From Strobilurus pachycystidiatus (taxonomy: Eukaryota > Basidiomycota > Agaricomycetes > Agaricales > Physalacriaceae), in the NCBI GenBank assembly GCA_019915135.1, contig JAHLMK010000007.1, positions 992,001 through 1,056,000 on the forward strand: a stretch of 64,000 bases of DNA, in the 5' to 3' direction. The notes below the pieces were generated by a model. That model was given only the letters and a program-made list of their open reading frames with translations. It did not search any database and was not told where the DNA came from. Shown here piece after piece: positions 49,339 to 61,324 of this stretch. The position numbers and the translations under genes were made by a program. Position 1 is the first letter of the stretch; each line of letters starts with the position of its first letter.

Positions 49339-50580
49339 ATGCTTATTCCCGTTCTCCTGTTGGCGTCTGCCCGCCTCTGCTTAGGCGTCCCGGCGGCCTT
49401 GCTTGTATACACAAGAACCGTGGGGTTCAGACATGACTCCATACCCACCGCGGTCGACGCGCTGCAGAACCGGTCGGCGAGTATTAATGTGCAAGTTACA
49501 CAGACAGAGGATCCGGAGATGTTCAACGACGCCACGCTTGCGGGGTACGACGCTGTGGTCTTCTTGGACACGACGGGAGTCGGTGCGTCCGACAGCACTC
49601 TCATTCTGCATTGCAAGTCACACATGATGGCTAGTGCTCGACGACGCGGGTATCGCGGCATTCCAGAAATACATCGACCGAGGAGGAAACTTTGTTGGAA
49701 TCCACGCCGCGTCTGACTGCCTCAATACCACTGCATTCTATGGCCATGAGCTGGGTGTGTTCATGCATATTCCCCACTACCAGGCCATTCACACGTCAAG
49801 CCAGGTGCTTACTTCGACTACCACCCATACCTCCAAAATGCGGTCGGTGTTCTTGCGGCCTCCCTCTCGTCAATCATTGATTCTCGGCTCTTTCCAGACC
49901 GTGGTTGTCCTCGACTCTTCACACCCTAGCACCGAGCACCTACCCACAAACTGGCACGTCCAGGACGAGATGTCAGCTCAGCCCGCCCACGATCCGCATC
50001 CGTAATTCACGCCACATGACAGATACAACTTCAAATCAGACCCACGCGACGTCGGGGCGGTGGTTGTGCTGACTGTCAACGAATCTAGTTACATCGGTCC
50101 GTCTCCCTCTCTCTTCACTTCATAAGCCAATGCAACGTGAATGACACATAGATGACGGAACACGGAAATACGACCAGGGGAACCCTCATCCTATTGGTGC
50201 GCAGTCACCTTCCTCATGTTGATACCATATACCTACCGGAACATGCAGCCTGGTATCAGGAACACGGCGCGGGCGTCGAGACTAGGGGAACGGCCGGTCG
50301 TAGCTTCTACACCAGCTTGGGACATCTCAATGAGACGTGGGAGGTGGGTGGCGAATCTGACAAGAGGTCAAGTTTTGATCTAAATCCAATCCAGGATGAT
50401 TTGTTCATGGGACATGTTCTTGGCGGGATCCAGTGGGCCTTGCTCGGCAATACCACCCGAGCATACAACTCGAGCGCACTGGTAGGGGCGAATGAGAGTA
50501 CTAGTGGGACTACGACTTCGACAGCGACGGGAAGCGGTGCAACAGGAACAGGAAACGAAGGGTTTGCTTTGGCAATGTAA
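49339..50580 (+). CDS. Secreted ThuA-like domain protein
   Basis: The start MLIPVLLLASARLCLGVPA at 49339 gives a signal peptide. The ThuA fold (class I glutamine amidotransferase-like) follows: LLVYTRTVGFRHDSIPTAVD, GYDAVVFLDTTG, AAFQKYIDRGGNFVGIHAAS, FYGHELGAYFDYHPY, LDSSHPSTEHLPT, DEMYNFKSDPR, and GTAGRSFYTSLGHLNETW near the end. The C-terminal tail is Ser/Thr/Gly-rich and probably O-glycosylated. Related proteins are common in fungal secretomes, often near carbohydrate-active enzymes; the reaction is not known. Six exons, approximate. Confidence 0.88.
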
Positions 50581-51315
50581 GACATTTCGTCCTATCAGCG
50601 AGGCTTCACTGATGTGTTTTCTGAAAGACAATGGCGGTGGTGGATCTGCTTGACATTGACAGTATTGGCTTGCCATTAAAGTATGTATAATGAACAGGAC
50701 TTTTGTATCAGCAAAGTGCTTTACGAATTCCGTAGCCACAACCATTCGCCTTGTGACAGGCGAAATGATTTTGACGTGTGCGCCGCATTTCGTCGGGCTT
50801 TCCATTACAGCGTAGCTGCTCAATGGTCTCTCGAGAAAGCTTTTCCATGTCCACGCTGGTCTCTCCTCGCACCGCTGTTGGCCTGTGCATACGTCGTTCA
50901 AGGATTTCTCTTTCCAAAAGCCGCCGACGATATGATCATTTCTAGTTTCCTCCGTCGCTCGCACATCCTTGAGAACGGTACGTTTGTGAGTTAAAAAAAA
51001 GTACAGCGCAATTCAGTTTACTGGTTATTATGCTAGAGGTTTCCTCTGGAGAGTAAAAATACACTAAGTAGTATCGTCGCGGTCATCGCGTGTGGCATAA
51101 TGAAAAGTCCTTCCTTCCGAATCTAGTCCAATGGTAATCGATTCTTTTTGGTTTCCGACTAGGACCCAATCAGCACGCCGCGACGCATCTGACAGTTAAG
51201 AGTCGCAAACCTATGATTTGAGGCGCGGTATCGGCGGCGTTTATCCACTGGAGAAAATCAGTCACTGCCTCATGAGCTTGCTTGGTTTTGCCACAGAGAG
51301 TGAGAGGACGACGAC
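50581..51315. other. Convergent 3' intergenic region
   Basis: About 735 bp between the ThuA-like gene and a minus-strand gene. An A-run is seen at about 50993-51001. Small frames on both strands have no recognisable domain. Confidence 0.45.
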
Positions 51316-51735
51316 TTACAGAAGGGACAATGTGACATCTCCGTGGACTTTTGCCTTAATGGTGACCTCGACATCCAAGTTGAGATCGAGCCTCAACTTG
51401 AGGGTATCTTTCTTGCCGCCGTCTTGGCCGCCTCCGCCGGTTAGACCACCGGCGAGGCCGCCTACTGAGTTTGTAAGGCCACCGACGGCTTGCCCGGGGT
51501 TCTGAAGCATTCCGCCCGGGTTCTGGAGAAGGCCTCCGACTGGCCCGCCGCCTCCTCCGCCAAGGGCGTCGAGGGGCCCGCCGCCACTGTTGCCGCCACG
51601 GCGGCGTCGGCGCTGGGGAGCGACACTGCTCTCGGAGGAGCGGGACATGCTTCGTGTGTTGCGGTTTCGGTTAGAGCGGGGTGGCTGCTGCTCGGGGAGA
51701 GGAACTGAGGCAGGCGAGGGTGAACGAGAGGACAT
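51316..51735 (-). CDS. Small Gly-rich protein with conserved-looking C-terminal helix/strand motif
   Basis: 139 residues in one exon. The N terminus is Ser/Pro/Arg-rich (SRNRNTRS-type patches and RRRRRGG), the middle is almost all Gly, Leu, Pro and Asn (GGLLQNPGGMLQNPGQAVGG), and the C terminus is LKLRLDLNLDVEVTIKAKVH then GDVTLSLL. The last 30 residues alternate hydrophobic and charged residues and look structured. I recall similar tails in agaricomycete proteins, but no named family. The gene is divergent from the next one, 245 bp between starts. Confidence 0.75.
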   Translation of the reverse strand: MSSRSPSPASVPLPEQQPPRSNRNRNTRSMSRSSESSVAPQRRRRRGGNSGGGPLDALGGGGGGPVGGLLQNPGGMLQNPGQAVGGLTNSVGGLAGGLTGGGGQDGGKKDTLKLRLDLNLDVEVTIKAKVHGDVTLSLL

Positions 51736-51979
51736 GGTGTTAGAGTTGGTGGTGGATATATGTGGTTGGACTGAGTGTTATGTATACCCAGGTCAAGTCA
51801 AGTGCGTTCTTAAAATGCACAGCGCCACTGGGAGCTGGATGACATCAGCTCGTCATGTTTGACGCCCAGCTCGCCCGGAGATAGCCGACCCCCGATGACG
51901 TCGTCGCATTCCACTGCTAAGTTGCACACGGAGTTGACACGGAGCCAGTTCTCCACCACCACCCAACACAAATTACACA

Positions 51980-52705
51980 ATGGTTCTAGGCTTGATCGGT
52001 GTAGCTGCAGGCGCAGTCGCCATCCCTCTCTCCGCTACCTCGACATCCACCTCAGTCATCGGCATCGCCCAGGGCACCCAAGCACAACAGTCGGGAGGCG
52101 GTGAAGGAAACGGCGGCGGCGGCGGGCAGCAGCCTTCAGAGGCGGACAAGAAGGATCCGCGTCTCGCAAAGTTCACCGTCCTCACCGAATGCGATGATCC
52201 TGCGGCGGGATGCGATGGCAAGCAGATAGTATTGCGCAACGGAAAGGTGCGCCACGCGTAGTCGATCCATCTGATCAATGCTCACTGCGCGTAGCTTTAC
52301 CTCGACGCCCGCAATCCCTCACGACGCCGGTACCGTGACGGCCATGCCTTCTCGGGCTTCTACATCGAGTACCCTTGGGAGGCCAAGCCCCTGGGTCTCG
52401 TCTCCACAATCAAACCAGATCCACCAGAGCTCAACTGGATATACGTCGACAGAAAGACTCACGAAGTCAAGTATGGCAACAAGACCGCTAGCTTGCCTCA
52501 CATCGCTGGTCCGTGGGATTGGACCGACGATCAGTGGGGCATAACCATCGGCGGCTGTGAGCCGTTTGTAGCGCTGGAGGAGAAGCCGGGAGACTGGGTT
52601 CTGTGTTGCGACTTGAACGGCGACTCTCTACGCAGCGTTGGGCGGGGGAACAGACGCGTCGCTGAAATCAATCTTCACCGACAGTTACTTCCAACTCCCG
52701 CTTGA
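51980..52705 (+). CDS. Uncharacterised fungal family protein
   Basis: Two exons with an intron at about 52246-52291. The start MVLGLIGVAAGAVAIPLSAT is at 51980. The body reads FTVLTECDDPAAGCDGKQIV, LRNGKLYLDARN, GFYIEYPWEAKPLGLVSTI, DPPELNWIYVDRKTHEVKYG, HIAGPWDWTDDQWGITIGG and CEPFVALEEKPGDWVL. The pattern yYLPYP, LNWIYVDkdTyEVKYG and hivGPWdw is one I recall from many ascomycete and basidiomycete proteins with no assigned function. The hydrophobic N terminus is short and not a clear signal peptide. Confidence 0.85.
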
Positions 52706-53225
52706 GGCTATGTTATTTACTTTGACTACTATGGACTCGGGTTGTAGATTATCATCTTACTAGTTACTTCGAACTCTTTGATTCGCTACATAAGTATGAC
52801 GCATAACGTACTCGATGGCAGTGGACCTGATCGATTTGATCGATCGTATGTATGTTCGCGTCCTGCCCCTTTGTGGCGTTCAGTCTCATCCGACTTGCCT
52901 GACTTTCTTGGGACGCTGGTATACCACCTGAACGTCCCATATAACTCAATGATGGATCTTGGTCCCTCTGACCAAGCCTCTTTGCAGCTCTCTTTTCGTA
53001 CCCCAGAAACTGCGGGCAACGCCACTTCATGCACATGCCACACAGGCACCGTCATGCTCAAGTCATCATTGGAGTTCCCCAACTTACGACCAGAGTGCCA
53101 CAAGCAACCGCTTCCGTCCTTTACTACCAGAATGACATCGCCCCAACATCACCATGATGTCAAGCTGCCCAGCAACATAAAACGACCCGAGTCGTCCCCC
53201 CGCCAGCACACTAACACACTCCAAA
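52706..53225. other. Intergenic region
   Basis: About 520 bp between two plus-strand genes, holding a 3' UTR and a promoter. No convincing gene in either strand. Confidence 0.5.
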
Positions 53226-54167
53226 ATGTCACAATCTGAGCTTAACAACCCCGTTCCCGCACAGCAACACATCGATGTCGAGGGCTCCGAGGCGCCCACC
53301 GCGGACTCCTCTGTCGACCAGCGCACCCCGGAACAGCAGAAGAGCGACAAAGAGCTCGCCAACCGCCTGTCCGCCCTCATCGAGGATGCAAACTCCCGCG
53401 TCGTGCCCCTCACCAAGATGATTCGGCAGGTGCGTAGTATCACCGCACCACATCCCCGAATAGTATTCTCAAATGGCCCGTAGCACATCGAGAGCATGGA
53501 GTCAAGGAAGGAGGAAGACCGCAACGAAGACGAGCTCGTCCAGCAGGTCAAGCCGCTCCTCGAGCAAGCGGAGAAGATCTTGAGCGAGACCCAAGGAAAC
53601 ATCAAGGGCGCCGATCCGGAGAAGCGGCTCTCGAATAAGGCGACCCGCCATGTCCAGGATCACAAAGCGACACCGGAAGAGCAGCGCCTGGCCGAGGCTC
53701 TGAAAGTGGTACGTACCTTCCCTCGTATCCTATCTGGGATGACTGACGGAATGCATTCTGTGCTCAGCTCCTGGAAGAAGTAGGCGGTACAATCGAGTGG
53801 GCCAAGAACAAACTGGACGCGTTCCCAAAGGCGAAGCGGGATCTCGGGCCGCTGCTTGATGCTCTCGCCCGTAAGATGCCCATCGCCTCGGCCTTACTGC
53901 CCATCCGCTGACTTTGTCACCACGGCAGAACCACTAACCCAGATCGTCGGCGGTGTGGGTCTCCTCCTTGCCGGTGTGCTGAACCTGCTCGGAAAACTCC
54001 TGAGCGGCCTTGGCCTCGATAGCCTCCTCAAGGGAATTGTTGCAGCTACGGTAAGCAGCATCCCTGTCTGTTCCGATTGTCGTTACTAAGCGATGTTCGT
54101 TGGTGTGTAGGGCCTGGACAAGATATACTCCAGTCTTGGCCTCGGCAAATGGCTGAACAGCAAGTAA
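53226..54167 (+). CDS. DUF6987-like fungal protein
   Basis: The start MSQSELNNPVPAQQHIDVEG is at 53226. After a disordered, acidic N terminus comes a helical core: SALIEDANSRVVPLTKMIRQ, DELVQQVKPLLEQAEKILSE, KGADPEKRLSNKATR, ATPEEQRLAEALKVLLEEVG, NKLDAFPKAKRDLGPLLDAL, and a Gly/Leu-rich hydrophobic end, TQIVGGVGLLLAGVLNLLGK and LLSGLGLDSLLKGI. The protein ends YSSLGLGKWLNSK. The pattern matches, from memory, the family listed as DUF6987, widespread in fungi and without known function. Five exons joined by good GT-AG introns. Confidence 0.85.
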
Positions 54168-54316
54168 AGGGCGGTTTGTAAAAGTATGCTGTGGATGGAC
54201 GCTTGGCTGGACTGTATCTATATTCCGTATCATGTATCAGTGAATGAGTTCAAAAATGTAATATCACCCAGATATGTGGAACAATTCGAGTCTCGAGTGT
54301 TCAAATCCATATTACT

Positions 54317-56190
54317 CTAGTTAGTCTCCTCCGTCGAGTAACCAATGTCAACCCATGACCGCATTTTCTCTCCGTAACGGATTGTTGACCATAGTAAGCT
54401 AGCGAAAAGAAAACATGAGCTTCGAGCCTCAACATTGAGTCGAGTTCCTTACCCAAAACCAAAGATCCAAGCGATCCCCGCTGATAACGCGCTGGTTGCA
54501 GCAATACCCACGCTGTTGACGAGGGGAAGAATTCCAGCAATCAATAGAGCGAGTAGGAACGACCGTAGACCGCTAACCAATTGGATCAACTTCAATAACA
54601 CCCCCACACGAAAACGTTCCTCACTTATTGGCAGCCATACTCTCCGCACTGCGTTCATGCAGAATATCCACTCCATACGTCGCAGAAGGGCTCAACACCA
54701 AATCCACGCCCACCCCGTTGAGGAAGAGGCAAATCAAGTTCCCGACTAGCCCTGCTTTCCCGTTTCCAAAGATCGTCGCCAGTCTCGGATCGGAAAGACA
54801 ACCGGATCCCAGGACGGAGAGTGGTACGAGAAGTCCGGCACCGATGAGCGTGACACGAAGTCGGTCTTCTGGGTACCATTTGCCACCTCGTTGAGAGCGG
54901 TGGGATGCGACGAAGCGATCGGAAACAAATCCGGCGAGCGGGGCACCAACTAGATGACGATGAGTTAAGTCCTGGTCAGGATCCAACAAGTACACCTACA
55001 GAGGTTTCCTGTCCCGATGGGAAGGAAGCAGAGTCCGATGTACGCCTGGTTTGTTATCCCGTATCGTTCAGCCTGCGTAGGCGCGTTCAATGGATTCAGT
55101 TGTCAACGCCGACAAGAACTCACGAAGACAAAGGGCAACGGAGTCAGCAAGACGTAGTCAGTAAGCAGTACAGCCAAGCCGGCTATTGTGACAGCCAGAA
55201 GATTCGGGCTTCGTAACAGCCACAGTGGTTTTAGAGGGTTAACCCACACCCAATTGATCGTCTCCGGCTGGGGTGACGCTTCGCGTTCAGCCTCAACCTG
55301 CAGGGCTTTCCGTGCCTTGTCTATGCCGCGCAGCCCAGGATGGGAGGTTTCCGGAAATAAGAATACCATACATATGAATCCAAGAAGTCCAGCACCAGCA
55401 AGGATGAACTGCATGACGCGCCAAGACGCGAGGTGCGCGACGATACCTGCGCAACATGGTTAGAATATGAGTGCAAGCTCGAAGAGAAGCACCTACCGCC
55501 GCAAAGAGGGGCGAGAGCAGGACCCAGTAGGCATGCCGCAAAGAATATGCCCATAGCACCTCCCCGTTCTTCTAGTTTATAGATATCGCCGATGACACCT
55601 GCACCCACCGAGAGCCCCGGGGAAGCACCAAAAGCCTGGATGAACCTTGCGACCATGAGGACCGGAACAGAAGGGGCTAGCCCGACGCCAATTGAACCGA
55701 GGAAGAGAAGAGGTAAGCCAGACAGGTAGATGGGGCGACGTCCGTCTGTACACACGTTAGCAAAATCAAGATAGTTTCGAGAGCGAGTTCGCCGTACAAA
55801 AGCTGGAATAAGACGCGGCGAGTAGGGCACCCAAAGATGCGGCCAGCACGGAAAGAGAAATAGCTAGGCTAAATTGGCGCGTCAGCGGCCTGCTGACAGT
55901 GATAGCAGAATTGAGTTGTACTCGCCTGACGACTGGTCCCGTCGTGTTCAAGTCCCGCGCAATGTCAGGAACGGTTGGGAAGAAAGAGCCAGAGGCAAAG
56001 ACTAAGCTACGTTAGAGCAACTTCCATGAAGGCAAGCAGGAAACGTACGCGGCATCAAACCACACCAAGAAACAAGTGCAACGATTATCCTTTTTCTGTT
56101 CGAGGAGAACCTGTCGTATACAACGTTGTGCTGCACTCCCAGCGCGTTCGGGAGCAGAGGCGCTGCTTCACTATCGCTGATGTCCGTCAT
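54317..56190 (-). CDS. MFS transporter, drug:proton antiporter (DHA1-like)
   Basis: Twelve-helix efflux or uptake carrier. The start MTDISDSEAAPLLPNALGVQ is at 56190. Recognisable pieces are LAISLSVLAASLGALLAA, the loop DGRRPIYLSG (motif A region), FIQAFGASPGLSVGAGVIGD with the antiporter-type motif C, FLFPETSHPGLRG, LTDYVLLTPLPFVF, GAPLAGFVSDRF and the C-terminal SAESMAANNGLRSFLLAL. An apparent stop at 54449 is bypassed by a further intron; the spliced end reads FGLLWSTIRYGEKMRSWVDIG, the usual DHA1 tail, stopping at 54317. The substrate is unknown. Confidence 0.88.
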
Positions 56191-56612
56191 TGAATGTCGC
56201 GATGGTCGACTTGGAAAGTGTAGGGAGCCGGACTCGAGTGGAGAGACATGATCATAGGGAGTAAGCAGCAAATCAAATTCGCCCCAGACAGAAGCGTAGT
56301 GGCAAACTCCGATTTAGATGCCCCCCGGGCTGGACGCAACTCGTCCCAACAAGAGACAGCGTAGAGTAGTCATCTAGCTTGGAGCTAATTGCTGGTTCCG
56401 ACTCACTGTCAGCTGGCAGATCCAGCGGTACAAGTTGAAAATACAGTCGAGAGCACAAAGCTATAGCACGATAAGTCTAGCTGTCGTTATTAAATGGGTA
56501 CTGATAAATGGTATGCTACATATGTCCCGGAAGACGTGCAAAGTACAGTAATGCGATGATAGTCCGTAATGCAGTGTATAGCGTCAGTGTCGTATGAGTT
56601 TGCGTAAGTCAA
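56191..56612. other. Intergenic region
   Basis: About 420 bp between two minus-strand genes, holding the MFS promoter and the 3' UTR of the aspartic protease. Nothing else seen. Confidence 0.5.
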
Positions 56613-58449
56613 TTAGGTCGTCCTTGCCAGTGAGATTTGATTCTTGCCAACGTCTGTGACGAAGTAGACGGACTTCAAGAAGGTATCGCCAGCCTGAACG
56701 GACGTCGGGGTGTCAGAGAAGCCTACTATGTACCAGCAATGCTCGTGACTCACCAACCAAGTACCATTCCCCACTGTATCGCTTGCAGAAATTCCCGAAA
56801 AGCATAGCCCAGTAGTATTATTGATGTCCACTGGCACAAAGGCGAGATCTTCAGGGGCAATACTGAACGATGTACCCCCAAAGGACAGGGCGAGACTCGC
56901 ATTCGTGTTGCAAGGCAAGACAAATCCACCCTGTCCATCTGACAGAGCACCCTCGATGGCACGGTGAACTGCCTTTGCGTCGCTGGTGGGCATGAGGAGG
57001 AGGGTCGTGCCAGTGTCTAGAATGACAGAGCGATTGAGACCCAGATCCACCCCGTCGACCGTGGCAGTGTCCATTGGCGCCACCCAGAAACCGTTGGCGA
57101 GGTTGTCCATCGTCACAAGAGATTTAGCGTCAAACTTGCTCTCGTCCACACCGCTGTAGTTCGTACTAGGTTGAGCGCTGTACGTGACAGTGAAGTTAAA
57201 TCTTACCCGAAAGTGATCTCGCCGTCATTCTTGCCATCAAATACACGAGAGATCTTGTAAGCAGTGATAGCCTCGTCAATTAATCCACTCTTTGCTAACG
57301 CCTCAACAGGTGTCAGGAAGCGTTGGTTCGAGATATTCTATGTCCTGTCAGTCTCGGAGCGTCATGAGAAGGTTGTTTAGCGACTCACAGAGAGAGCTAG
57401 CCCAACGAGTCCGTCGATTTTGGAAGCCTTGCCAGCGAAGTCGACCGACTCCGTGGTTGCAACCCCAAACTGATGTCCAGGCAGAGTCAGGCCCGCAATA
57501 GTAACGTCGTCCGAGACCAAGAAGCCCGTTACATGGCCACTTCCGTAGGTGATCTCCCACGGCGTTTTGGTGAGATTGAAGGTGCTAGATTTCTCTTCGC
57601 TAATGAACGTCCGGTTGCCCTGATGCATGTTCAGCCAAAGCAACGAGACGCGACTTGACTTACACAGCTTCCACCCGCCTCACTCTGGCAGCCATCGAGT
57701 GGAATCCAGAAGTCCGCGGATCCGGAATCCATGAGTAGCCTGAACGAGCGTGGAGGGTTTCCAACCTGGAACGTGGCAGCATAACCCACGTCGTTCCCTC
57801 TGTTCGAGATGTCAATCGAGTAGCGGTGCATTAATCGTGAGTGAGAGACTTACAAAATATCCAGAGCTAGTGAGTTGTTGGCGGTAGGCGTGTTCCCCTC
57901 AGTAACACCATTTTCGATCAGCGCGTCGATTTCAGCCTGGGAGAATCCAGGGTTTCCGCCACCGCTTTTGCCGGTCGAGCTTCAAAAGGAACACTTGAGC
58001 GTGACGATATACGATGCAGTTATCGACTTACTTCGTCGAATCATTCCCCAAGAGGCTGATCGAGTCGTCGAAGATGGAAGTGTAGCGCTTGAGTAGAGGC
58101 ATTCCCAATGTGGCGTCCACCATCCGTTTGTGAATACTATCAGCGAGTTCCTCCTCGGTAGGAATGGGGTGGCCAGCAATCTTGGCCAAACGACACTGCC
58201 CGCGATTGATATGTGATTGATATACCTAGACACATCTGCGGTTAGCGAGGATAATCTTGAATGATATGAACGACCCACTATGCCAGGATGAACATCATCG
58301 CGCTGTTCATGAACGCGGGTGAGCGGAAGAGTCAACAGCTTGTGGCGACGGGATAAAGGTGCAGCCTGAACACCATGCATTCGACCCATCACCAAGATGG
58401 TAGCGACGAGGGCCATGGTTAGGGCGGCTAGATCAAGAGAGGACCTCAT
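56613..58449 (-). CDS. Secreted aspartic protease (family A1), copy 2
   Basis: The start MRSSLDLAALTMALVATILV at 58449 is a signal peptide, followed by a long propeptide. The mature part has VGYAATFQVGNPPRSFRLLM, the first catalytic DSGSADFW, ITYGSGHVTGFLVSDDVTIA, FGVATTESVDFAGK, DGLVGLALS, then the second catalytic DTGTTLLLMP, and NGTWLVGDTFLKSVYFVTD near the end. These are the features of fungal pepsin-like enzymes. About ten introns. It is the second of two tandem copies in the same orientation; the two share layout and many motifs but differ clearly in sequence, so the duplication is not recent. Confidence 0.92.
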
Positions 58450-59427
58450 AGCGTAAAAACAAAGTCGTAGAGGATAAAAGAAGCAGCCTGCGCGTAATTA
58501 GTCGTAAAAGGAAGGCTCGACCAGGAGCTGAAGTTTAGAGGACTGGAAGTGGACAGCGGGAATCCTTGGAAGGATAGTCACGAGTGTTCGCCATATTTAT
58601 GCTGTGTTCAAGGGGGGTACGCGGCCAGTTACGTTGCTTCATTCCCGAGGACAATGGTATTGTTCTTATTGTCGTGGTGGTCCTAGTGAAACGGAGAGCG
58701 ACAGCGGCCATCAGAGGTGCCGTAAAAAACAATGACCCCATTGGTTGCCATCTGGTTACTCTTACCTATGGCGAAGTCCACTTCAAAGGGAGCGGGACGC
58801 CTCAGATTCCCTTTCATTGCCAAGATCATGAACAAGATCCCATCCAAACTCTTCAAAGGAAATGCGTATTTGATTAGGCTCGTGACTATCTGCTGGTTGC
58901 GAGCTAGACAACAATACATACCGCTATGCATTCCGCGAATGTTCTTTGCAAAGAATGCCAGACGAGCATTTCGTAGAGAGTCAATTTCTGCATCTTCATC
59001 ATCCAGTCGTCTCCAATACTATTAGCCTTGCAGATAGGCTGGGGTAACGAACCAAGATTGTAGTATAAATTCTAGTGGCGGAAAAGCGAGGGAATGGAAT
59101 GGCGTTATGTATATAATATCCTTGCACATGGTCCGCGACTTGTGAAGAGGGGGGACACCCTTGCTTGGAAGCAAGAAAATGGCAGAAGTACTGTCAAAAG
59201 ACGAGGTAGCACAAATTTCAGCCTTTCCTACTGATTCAGCTCACTGTTGACCGATGCCGATATCGCCTCCTGGACCTCCCATGTATCAGACCCGTGTGTT
59301 ATACACCGTACACCACCACCCCGTGGTCACAGCCTGGTTGATCTTGAAAGGCGCCCAAGTTCACTTCGAATGGAACGGGACAGCTCAGATTCCCTTGTGC
59401 GTAGCTATTACATGTGTTGCAATTTGT
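58450..59427. other. Intergenic region between tandem proteases, with a degenerate repeat
   Basis: About 980 bp. Two related segments lie at 58773-58813 and 59356-59396, 34 of 41 bases identical, and both translate on the plus strand to similar peptides (VHFKGSGTPQIPF and VHFEWNGTAQIPL). No complete gene could be built around either. Confidence 0.55.
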
Positions 59428-61324
59428 CTACACAAGCTTTGCGAGAGAGATTGAGTTGTCATCTACATTATGGCTGAAGTACGCGTTCTTCAAGAACGTG
59501 TCACCAACCTAGGAATTGTGTCAGACCTGGCGAATACCAAAGCAGATTGACGTACCAGCCATTCCGTGGCACCACCGATGTTACCCGCCGCGATACCCGA
59601 AACGCAGTCGCCGGTTGGATCGTTTGCATCCACGGGTATGAAAGCGATGTCGCGAGGATCGATCGTGAATTCTTGTCCGCCAAACGTAAGAGCCACGCTT
59701 GCATTCGTTGTGCAAGGAACAGTGAAACCGCCTTGGCCATCAGAAGCAGCTCCTGAGATTTGCGCGTGGATGGCGTCAGCATCGGCCTGGGGAACGATCA
59801 TGAGGGTTGTGCCGGTGTCAAGGATGGCGGTGCGGCCCTTGAGTCCGAGGTCGGCACCGTCAACGGAGGCGCTATCCACGTCGCCTTCCCAAAATCCGTC
59901 GGCATTGACATTGTCAATTGTAACGAGTGTGTTAGGATCGAATTTGGTCTGATCAAGTCCACTAGAGACACTTTCAAAAGATGTCCGAGAACTAAGGTAA
60001 ATGTTCACGAACCCGAACGAGATTTCGCCGTCATTAAGGTTATCTGCAAGGCGCGAGATCTTGTAGGACGTCACGGCGGCAGGGATCAAACCAGCAGCAG
60101 CAAGGGCCTCGGGAGGAGCTGGAAAGCATCTTTCAGTATATCGATAGATTGCAACATGAATAAGAACTCACTGGCAACTCCTTCCTCTGAAAGCGTCGAT
60201 TGAGCGAGACCCATCAGACCATCAAATGGCGCGCCCGTGAAATCATCGCTTTCGGCGGTAGCAACGCCAAACGAGTGTGCATCAAGTGCAAGTCCTGCAA
60301 TCGAGAGGTTGTCCTGAATCACCTCGCCCTGTACATTGCCGGTACCGTATGTGACCGCGAAGCTCTTGCCAAGGTCTGTGAACGTAGAAGAGCCTTTGCT
60401 CCCAAGGAAGGTATGAGCACCCTGGAAACACGGATGAGACATTATGAAAGACCGAGTGACGCGAAACTTCACTCACACAGTCTCCACCAGTTTCACCCGC
60501 GCATTCTTCGCTGCCGACCCAAGTATCAGCTGATCCAGAGTCCATGAGGAGGAGGAAATCTTGTGGGGGAGTGCCCATCTGGACGGTAGCGAGATATCCG
60601 ATATCAGTTGATCTAAACACAAGGTTAGAAGTCAGAGCTGAGTACTGGAGGTAGACGCACTCGATGTCTAAGCCGAGGGAGTCCTCAGTGGTAGGAGTGT
60701 TAGCGTCAGTGACCGAGTCAGCATTAGATGCAGACGTAGAAGAGTCGGCGGTTGAGTTTGAAGATGACGTGTTAGTAGCGCCACTATAATAGGCTTGAGC
60801 CAACATACTCAACGGGAACAAGAACAATACGTACGACTTTGAATTGCCGGCATGACCGTGGCGGTGGCCCTTGAAGGAGTCCGGAGCAACAATGTTGACG
60901 CGAGGGCCACCCCGGTTGAAGCGCTTTCCGTTGGTTGGAGGCTTGTACTGGTTGAGGCGCTTGTACAATGGGTCGTCAGATAACGATGCCACGCGCTTTA
61001 CGATGGTACTGCGGAGCTGCTGATCCGAGGGACCAGCCCTTCCGGTCATGCGGGCAAGGCGGCGGACGCTGCGGTTGATTTGCTGTTGCAGAAGCTAGTG
61101 ATTGAGGGTGTTGGATGAGCCTCCATTGCAGTAGGAGGGACGGAGGAACACACCACTTGCGGGTGAAGACCAGACGAGCGCTGTTCGAGGCGCTTGAGGG
61201 GAAGCTTGATCAATCCTGCACTGCGTCTGACTTGGTTCAAGGGGAGGGCGTTCACATCGTGAACAGAAAGAACGATAAGTAGGCCTGCCAGAAGCACACA
61301 GAAAGAGAGGCTGAGGTTCGTCAT
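59428..61324 (-). CDS. Secreted aspartic protease (family A1), copy 1
   Basis: The start MTNLSLSFCVLLAGLLIVLS at 61324 is a signal peptide. The long propeptide includes RVASLSDDPLYKRLNQYKPP and a Ser/Thr/Asn-rich linker. The mature part has IGYLATVQMGTPPQDFLLLM, catalytic DSGSADTWVG, VTYGTGNVQGEVIQDNLSIA, FGVATAESDDFTG, FDGLMGLAQS, then LKGRTAILDTGTTLMIVP with the second catalytic Asp, and, after the last intron, EWLVGDTFLKNAYF and a final SISLAKLV at 59428. Around ten short introns. A TATA-like TATAAAG on the minus strand lies near 61486-61492. Confidence 0.93.

Noticed and set aside
51115..51190. tRNA-like stretch (TAGTCCAATGGTAATCG resembling an A box)
   Set aside because: No B box (GGTTCGANTCC) or pairing acceptor stem at the right distance.
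54449..54676. MFS transporter ending at 54449
   Set aside because: A good intron follows and the next exon gives the usual DHA1 C-terminal sequence, so the stop is moved to 54317.
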